Of a DNA stretch of 64,000 nucleotides, positions 59,580-64,000 are shown in pieces (position 1 is the first letter of the stretch; each line of letters begins with the position of its first letter). The notes under the pieces are model-generated. The model was not told the origin of the DNA and did no database searches. It saw nothing but the letters and a program-made list of their open reading frames with translations. The stretch comes from Linnemannia schmuckeri. Its lineage: Eukaryota > Mortierellomycota > Mortierellomycetes > Mortierellales > Mortierellaceae. The stretch covers positions 3,782,001-3,846,000 of the forward strand of contig JANATG010000001.1 in the NCBI GenBank assembly GCA_029449235.1. Direction: 5' to 3'. The position numbers and the translations under genes were made by a program.

Positions 59580-61842
59580 CTCACTCTTTCTTCTCCATTT
59601 CAATCCTTTACGACCAGTCGAAAAAAAAACGCGGCAATACCCCCTCGTTTTTCTCATCCATTTCGTCTCCCTCGTTTTTTATGTATTCGTCTCTTCTCCA
59701 GTCCTCCTCTCACGAAGCACATGGGTCAATGGAATGTTCAATATAAGGGAGCCACTTCGGGCTATCCCACCGATCACGAGTTCACCTAGGCGCTCACGAA
59801 AAAAGGAGACGGTGACGGTGAGCGGGGGGGAGTCCAGTGCCAAACTGGAACGGACTAACCCGATACCAAGAATAACTAAGGGGGATGGAGCAGAGAAGAA
59901 CAAGGGATGAGTGATATGAATGTAAGGAGTGGAGGAGAAGGAGGGAAGAAGAGGAGGGAGAAGGAGGAGAGCTACACACAGACATCATTTACTCACACTC
60001 AGACTGAAGGGAGTTGCAAGATAAGTAGATAGATAAGTAGGTAGGTGGAGCGAGGGGTGCATTTTGCATTTCACCACAGGCGAACAACGTCGCCGTGAAA
60101 GGCGCAGGCAGACAGATAGACAGAATGAAGGAGGGGAGGGTTGATCATGGTAAGGGATGAGGACGGCAGGCAGGAACAAATAGTGTATGAACATGGCGCG
60201 AAATCTGGAGTTCCAAGAGAATGAAAGAAGGGAAAAGAGCCCCCGTTTTTTCAAGGTAAGGTAGGTAACTACCTGCCTGGTAAGCACGTTTTTTATGTAT
60301 TTTTTCTTCCTTTGCAAATGTAAATCTGGTTTGTAAATTGTACCTTTTTGTCTCGTCTCCTTTTGTATGTTATCAACATTGGTAAGCGAAGAGTGGAGAA
60401 GGTAAGGGTGGAGGCGAAGGTCTTGAGATAGTAAACGTCGCCCGTGGTGGAGCTACTGCAAGAAGGCGTGGTTTCCTACTTGATGGTTCAAGCGATGTTG
60501 TAAGAAGGGAGGCGAAGACAAAGCCAACTTGTCATGTTTGCTTACTATGAAACAGCACACAAAAAAAACTCAAAAAGAAAAGATGGTGCCTTTATTAAAC
60601 AAACACGGTTTTCCGACTAAATGTAGGTCGCGACGTTTTCTCTTTTGTTGATGTTGAAAAATATTGCCGAGCTAGGCTGGACAGAGTTCAAGGCCAGTCA
60701 ACACTAAGGAAGGCGAGTGGACGAAAAATGAGATTGGATCGCGTATGGTCCTCCAGCAATGAAAGAGAGCGAAGTGGAGGGGAATGAGAGAAATGAGAGG
60801 TAGTGGTGGCCTGGCTCTTTTTTCGATAAAAAAAAATAAAACGGGTCAGAGTCAGGCACAAACAATAACAAACAAATAAAAAAAAGTCGACGAGTAGGTT
60901 GAGTAAGAGAGGCCAGAGTCCATAAATAATCATATGGGGTCTTGAGTGAGTGAGTGAGCGAGTACATAGTTAGAAGGAGTGGGGGACCATCTGGGCGATT
61001 GCTCACCATAACCATGCAGACCCATTTTCAGTTCAGTCGGTGCCTCAATCGAATGAAAATATAAAAATAAGAAACCATACTCTTATTCAAGGAGAGTGAG
61101 CAAATCGAGCTATACCCAAGAGAAATGAGTGAGTGAGAATGTATAATAAGATAGCAGCATCAGTAGTAAAGGTAGGAAGAGAGAAGAGACGAGAAGAAAA
61201 AAGGATCGAGTCAATAGCAGGGGAATGTCCCTGTCCTGTCTGCCTGTGGTTGTCGACATTGACGTCGTCTTTTGTGTTAGTCATGACACCAACGAAGTAA
61301 GAGCAGGGTGAAAGAGAGAAACGTAGGGCCACGAATAGACCTTCTACTCGACAAAAAGGTGCAGTACAGGGAAATGACATCGAAACAAAATAAATAAAAA
61401 AAAGGCAGAGGACACAAAAGACGAACGAACGAACGAACAAACTAAAAACGACGACGAAGTAGGGATTAAGAGGAAGGACGAAGCGAAGGTCAGACCTCAT
61501 TGAGGATGTATGCAAGAAAAGAAGGTTTTATTTATTTTTCTGTCTCTTTCTCTCTTGTGCATGGCGATATCGATGCTTGTCCATTGATTCATTCTTTTAC
61601 TTTCCTTTCTCCATGGTCAAAGGCAGTCGTCGGCAAGTCGATTGTCCATAGTTCCAGACTGAATGGGGATTGAATACATGCATAGTGTTTTTTTTTATAT
61701 TGGTACATTTGCATTCAATAGTAATAATAAATAAAGAAAAAAGAGCCGAACAATGTTCAATGCGAGCACTGACGAAGTATGCTTGACAGTAGCAACCTTG
61801 AACAATAACAATAGACAGGCACCTCGTTGTTCAATAGCACAT

Positions 61843-61865
61843 CCACCACCACCACCACCACCACC
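61843..61865. repeat. CCA trinucleotide repeat
   Basis: About seven and a half CCA units, 240 bases upstream of the MARCKS-like start codon, just before the CT-rich leader. Confidence 0.9.
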
Positions 61866-61879
61866 GACTATTTAACCTC

Positions 61880-62060
61880 CTTGAATATTCTCTCTTCTCT
61901 TTTTTTTCTCCTCCTCTCTTCTCTTCTCTTTTCTTTTCTCTTTTACTTTTGTCCCCTCTTCCCCTTTTTGCCCCGTCTTTCCTCTCTTCTCTCATTTTTT
62001 TTACTCTCTCGCCCCAACCTTCAACCTCTTTTCCTACAATCCCTCTCGTCGTTGACAACC
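61880..62060 (+). promoter_or_regulatory. Pyrimidine-rich core promoter / leader of the MARCKS-like gene
   Basis: A nearly pure CT stretch of 180 bases directly upstream of the ATG at 62104. Long CT blocks next to transcription start sites are typical of strongly expressed fungal genes (established for filamentous fungi). Together with the biased codon use of the gene this suggests high expression. No start site was mapped. Confidence 0.45.
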
Positions 62061-62103
62061 CTCTCTCACTCTACTAACATATCACACCTTTCACATCATA
62101 ACA

Positions 62104-63213
62104 ATGACCGACACCACCACCGCACCCGTTGTTGAGGCCCCCGTCGCCGCCCCCGCCGTCACCAAGGAGGAGACTGCCCCTACTGCCGTTGAGGCTGCTG
62201 CTGCTCCCGAGGTCGCCAAGGAGGCCATTGCCGCCGAGCCCGTTGCTTCCGAGATCCCCGCCACTGAGGCTGAGCCTACCTTCTCGACCGCTGTCGAGCC
62301 CTCTGAGAACCCCGTCTTGAACGGAGATGGCACTCCTCTCGAGGCTGCTGCGGCCACTGAGGAGACTCCCGCTGCCATCGTCGTTGTCGAGGAGACCACC
62401 ACTGAGGTCGTTACTACCCCCACCACCGAGGAGGCTCCCGCCGTCGCCTCCACCTCCAAGGTTGATAAGAAGAAGTCCTGGATTAGCAAATTCACCAGCA
62501 GCTTCAAGAAGTTGTCGGACAAGAAGCCCAAGGCTGAGAAGGCTGCCAAGGCTGCCCCCGCCCCCGCTGACAAACCCGCTGCTGCCGACCCCGTTGAGAC
62601 TGCTGTCACTGCTGAGGAGACCCCTGCCGTCGCTGCTGTCGAGGAGGCTGCTCCCGCTGTTGCTGCTCCCGTCGAGGAGGCTGCCCCAGCTGTTGCCGCC
62701 ACTGAGGAGGCTGCAGCTCCTACCCCCGCTGTTGTTGAGGAGGTCGTCGCTGCCATCGTTGAGGAGGTCCCCGCTATTGCTGATACCGAGCCCGAGGTTG
62801 TTGCCGCCGCTGCTGCTGAGGAGGTCGCTGCCATTGCTGCTGTTGAGGAGGAGAAGCCCGCTGCTGAGCTCCCTGCCACTCCCACCACCGCCGAGAAGAC
62901 CTCTTCGCCCCTTTCCTCCAAGCTCAGCAAGCGCTTCTCGCTCGGGTTCTTCAAGAACAAGAAGGAGAAGAAGGAGAAGGCTGCCGCTGCTGTCACCCCT
63001 GAGGAGAAGGTTGAGGAGAAGGCTGCTGCCCCTGAGCCCGTTCCTGAGGTTGCCGAGACTGAGGCCGATGCCACTCCCGCTGTTGCTGACGCTGAGGTCG
63101 CTGCTCCCGCGGCCCCCACTAAGGAGGAGACCCCCGCTGTTGTTGAGGAGGCTGCCCCTGTTGTCCCCGAGGCTGCCGTTGAGAAGACTGCCGTCGCTGT
63201 TGCCGCCCACTAA
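62104..63213 (+). CDS. Ala/Glu/Pro/Val-rich protein with MARCKS-like basic motifs
   Basis: Single-exon gene of 369 residues, not recognised as a named fungal family. Most of the chain is a low-complexity Ala/Glu/Pro/Val/Thr sequence, strongly acidic and predicted to be unfolded. Two short, well separated basic-aromatic patches interrupt it. The first, near residues 119-146, includes KKKSWISKFTSSFKKLSDKK. The second, near 266-293, includes SSKLSKRFSLGFFKNKKEKK. Both interleave Lys with Phe/Trp and Ser, like the effector domain of animal MARCKS, which binds acidic phospholipids, calmodulin and actin and is released by PKC phosphorylation of its serines. The overall plan, an acidic Ala-rich rod with a basic-aromatic patch, also matches MARCKS. 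There is no MG start, so no N-myristoylation is expected. Codons are highly biased (GAG, AAG, GCC/GCT), suggesting abundant expression. Long antisense ORFs are products of GC-rich alanine codons. Confidence 0.85.
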   Translation: MTDTTTAPVVEAPVAAPAVTKEETAPTAVEAAAAPEVAKEAIAAEPVASEIPATEAEPTFSTAVEPSENPVLNGDGTPLEAAAATEETPAAIVVVEETTTEVVTTPTTEEAPAVASTSKVDKKKSWISKFTSSFKKLSDKKPKAEKAAKAAPAPADKPAAADPVETAVTAEETPAVAAVEEAAPAVAAPVEEAAPAVAATEEAAAPTPAVVEEVVAAIVEEVPAIADTEPEVVAAAAAEEVAAIAAVEEEKPAAELPATPTTAEKTSSPLSSKLSKRFSLGFFKNKKEKKEKAAAAVTPEEKVEEKAAAPEPVPEVAETEADATPAVADAEVAAPAAPTKEETPAVVEEAAPVVPEAAVEKTAVAVAAH

Positions 63214-63434
63214 GTGCCTGCGCTGTTCATTTTCTTCTTTACCAACCAACCATCGGACAACGGACCTGAGCACCTGGACGGACGCCAGAGGGGGCTGACC
63301 TGATTCGTGATTCGACAGTGATATGCGTTGGCTAAATATGGGCGACTGAGACTGGTAAGCATTCTTTTTCGTTTTGATTGATCACTCTCATCGTCTTCTA
63401 TTCTTTTCTTTTTCTTTGTTACGCAACAATTGGG

Positions 63435-63471
<37 letters not shown>

Positions 63472-64000
63472 CGACGGTCGCACCAATGGACGGATCAAGT
63501 GCTGTTGAGCATATGACATTTCGACCCAACTCAGGAACCTTACTCGGCGTGGCATGGATCGTGCTTTTTTGGGTCTCCTTCTCCCCCTTCGTTGTCCTCT
63601 TTTAGGTCAACCATGTGTGTCTACCTTCCTTTTGTACTCCTTATGCTCTCATGCCCCTATCCATTTCCAACAGCAACCACTGTGCATAGCATACATACTC
63701 TCACCACGCACACATACATACAATATGACATGACCAATCCGTCATTTTTTTTTTTCTTTTTTCCCTCGGCTCCTCTCTTCCTATTGACCCATGGCACATT
63801 CTTTGTTTATCTTTCTCTTGTCTTTTTTTTTTCTCATCCCGTCTGCTACCCCCACCTCTCTATTTCGTCACTCGTACCGTCCTCGGGATTTATGCACCCT
63901 CTCTCGGGCAATACCCAAAACAACAACCACACGGATTATGCAATCGGCATCCCTTAACCTAACCAACTTTCATTTTCTCCAACTCTCATCACATAGACGT
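63214..64000. other. Downstream flank with T33 tract
   Basis: 3' flank of the MARCKS-like gene. A T33 tract lies at 63439-63471, followed by CT-rich sequence to the window edge that could be the leader of a plus-strand gene beyond it. No coding region is supported. Confidence 0.5.

Larger units (their letters stand above)
55221..62103. other. 6.9-kb region without a confident gene
   Basis: Holds the 3' UTR of the previous gene (AATAAA at 55312-55317), then low-complexity, homopolymer-rich sequence. It contains an A39 and a T45 tract, a TC microsatellite near 57390-57430 and a CCA repeat near 61843. Between about 59800 and 61500 the plus strand is AG-rich, opposite in sense to the leaders of flanking plus-strand genes, so a minus-strand transcript is conceivable. 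At 61880-62060 it becomes strongly CT-rich, forming the leader of the MARCKS-like gene. No exon with coherent coding character was found on either strand. Confidence 0.5.

Noticed and set aside
62074..63273. 399-residue minus-strand ORF and a 342-residue one overlapping the MARCKS-like gene
   Set aside because: They are antisense readings of GC-rich Ala/Glu/Val codons, giving Gly/Ser/Leu runs with no real domain. The plus-strand ORF has the coherent motifs.
1..64000. CRISPR arrays, bacterial operons, insertion sequences, complete transposons, viral genes
   Set aside because: None seen. Repeats are microsatellites and homopolymers, and the genes have spliceosomal introns.

Overview
This is eukaryotic nuclear DNA from a filamentous fungus. 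Genes are split by short introns (mostly 50-500 nt) with GTAAGT/GTATGT-like donors and TAG/CAG acceptors, the genes are mostly single-copy housekeeping types, and there are no bacterial operons, Shine-Dalgarno sites, IS elements or CRISPR arrays. Gln/Ser/His-rich regulatory proteins, an HSPA12-like Hsp70, a kelch protein with a C-terminal membrane anchor and long pyrimidine-tract leaders suggest an early-diverging fungus, most likely Mortierellomycota (Mortierella/Linnemannia-like). That placement is an inference.

Layout. 0-7.5 kb, minus strand: the 5' part of a plasma-membrane Na+/H+ antiporter (NHA1/SOD2 family), cut by the left window edge, then an HSPA12-like Hsp70. 9.8-12.6 kb, plus: a kelch-repeat protein with a transmembrane anchor. 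12.6-25 kb: gene-poor, with one uncertain ORF at 16.2 kb and long CT-rich stretches. 25-28.2 kb, plus: a large bZIP factor of the AP-1/Yap type. 28.9-33.4 kb, minus: a 1184-residue helical protein I do not recognise. It is divergent from RTF1 of the Paf1 complex (33.7-35.8 kb, plus). 36.0-40.7 kb, minus: a 1476-residue polyglutamine and coiled-coil protein. 43.0-44.1 kb, minus: a UXT-like prefoldin, divergent from a mitochondrial ADCK1/Mcp2-type kinase-like gene (44.5-47.0 kb, plus). 47.4-50.4 kb, minus: a UBE2Z-type E2 carrying a second, probably inactive, UBC fold. 52.0-53.6 kb, plus: a MOT1-type molybdate transporter. 54.0-55.2 kb, plus: a small nuclear-looking protein with an RVxF-like motif. 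55.2-62.1 kb: no confident gene. 62.1-63.2 kb, plus: an Ala/Glu/Pro/Val-rich protein with two basic-aromatic motifs like the effector domain of animal MARCKS.

The genes do not form a pathway; this is an ordinary chromosomal arm segment. RTF1 and the bZIP factor act in transcription, UXT and the E2 in protein assembly and ubiquitin transfer, and NHA1 and MOT1 in ion transport. Exon models were built by hand. In every multi-exon model the reading phase is kept across all junctions, and in the complete models the total length is divisible by three. The most unusual items are the MARCKS-like protein, the E2/pseudo-E2 fusion, a 20-nt microexon in the ADCK1-like gene, a GC-AG intron in the Hsp70 gene, and a strand-specific pyrimidine bias upstream of many genes that points to possible unannotated transcripts in the two large gene-poor regions.
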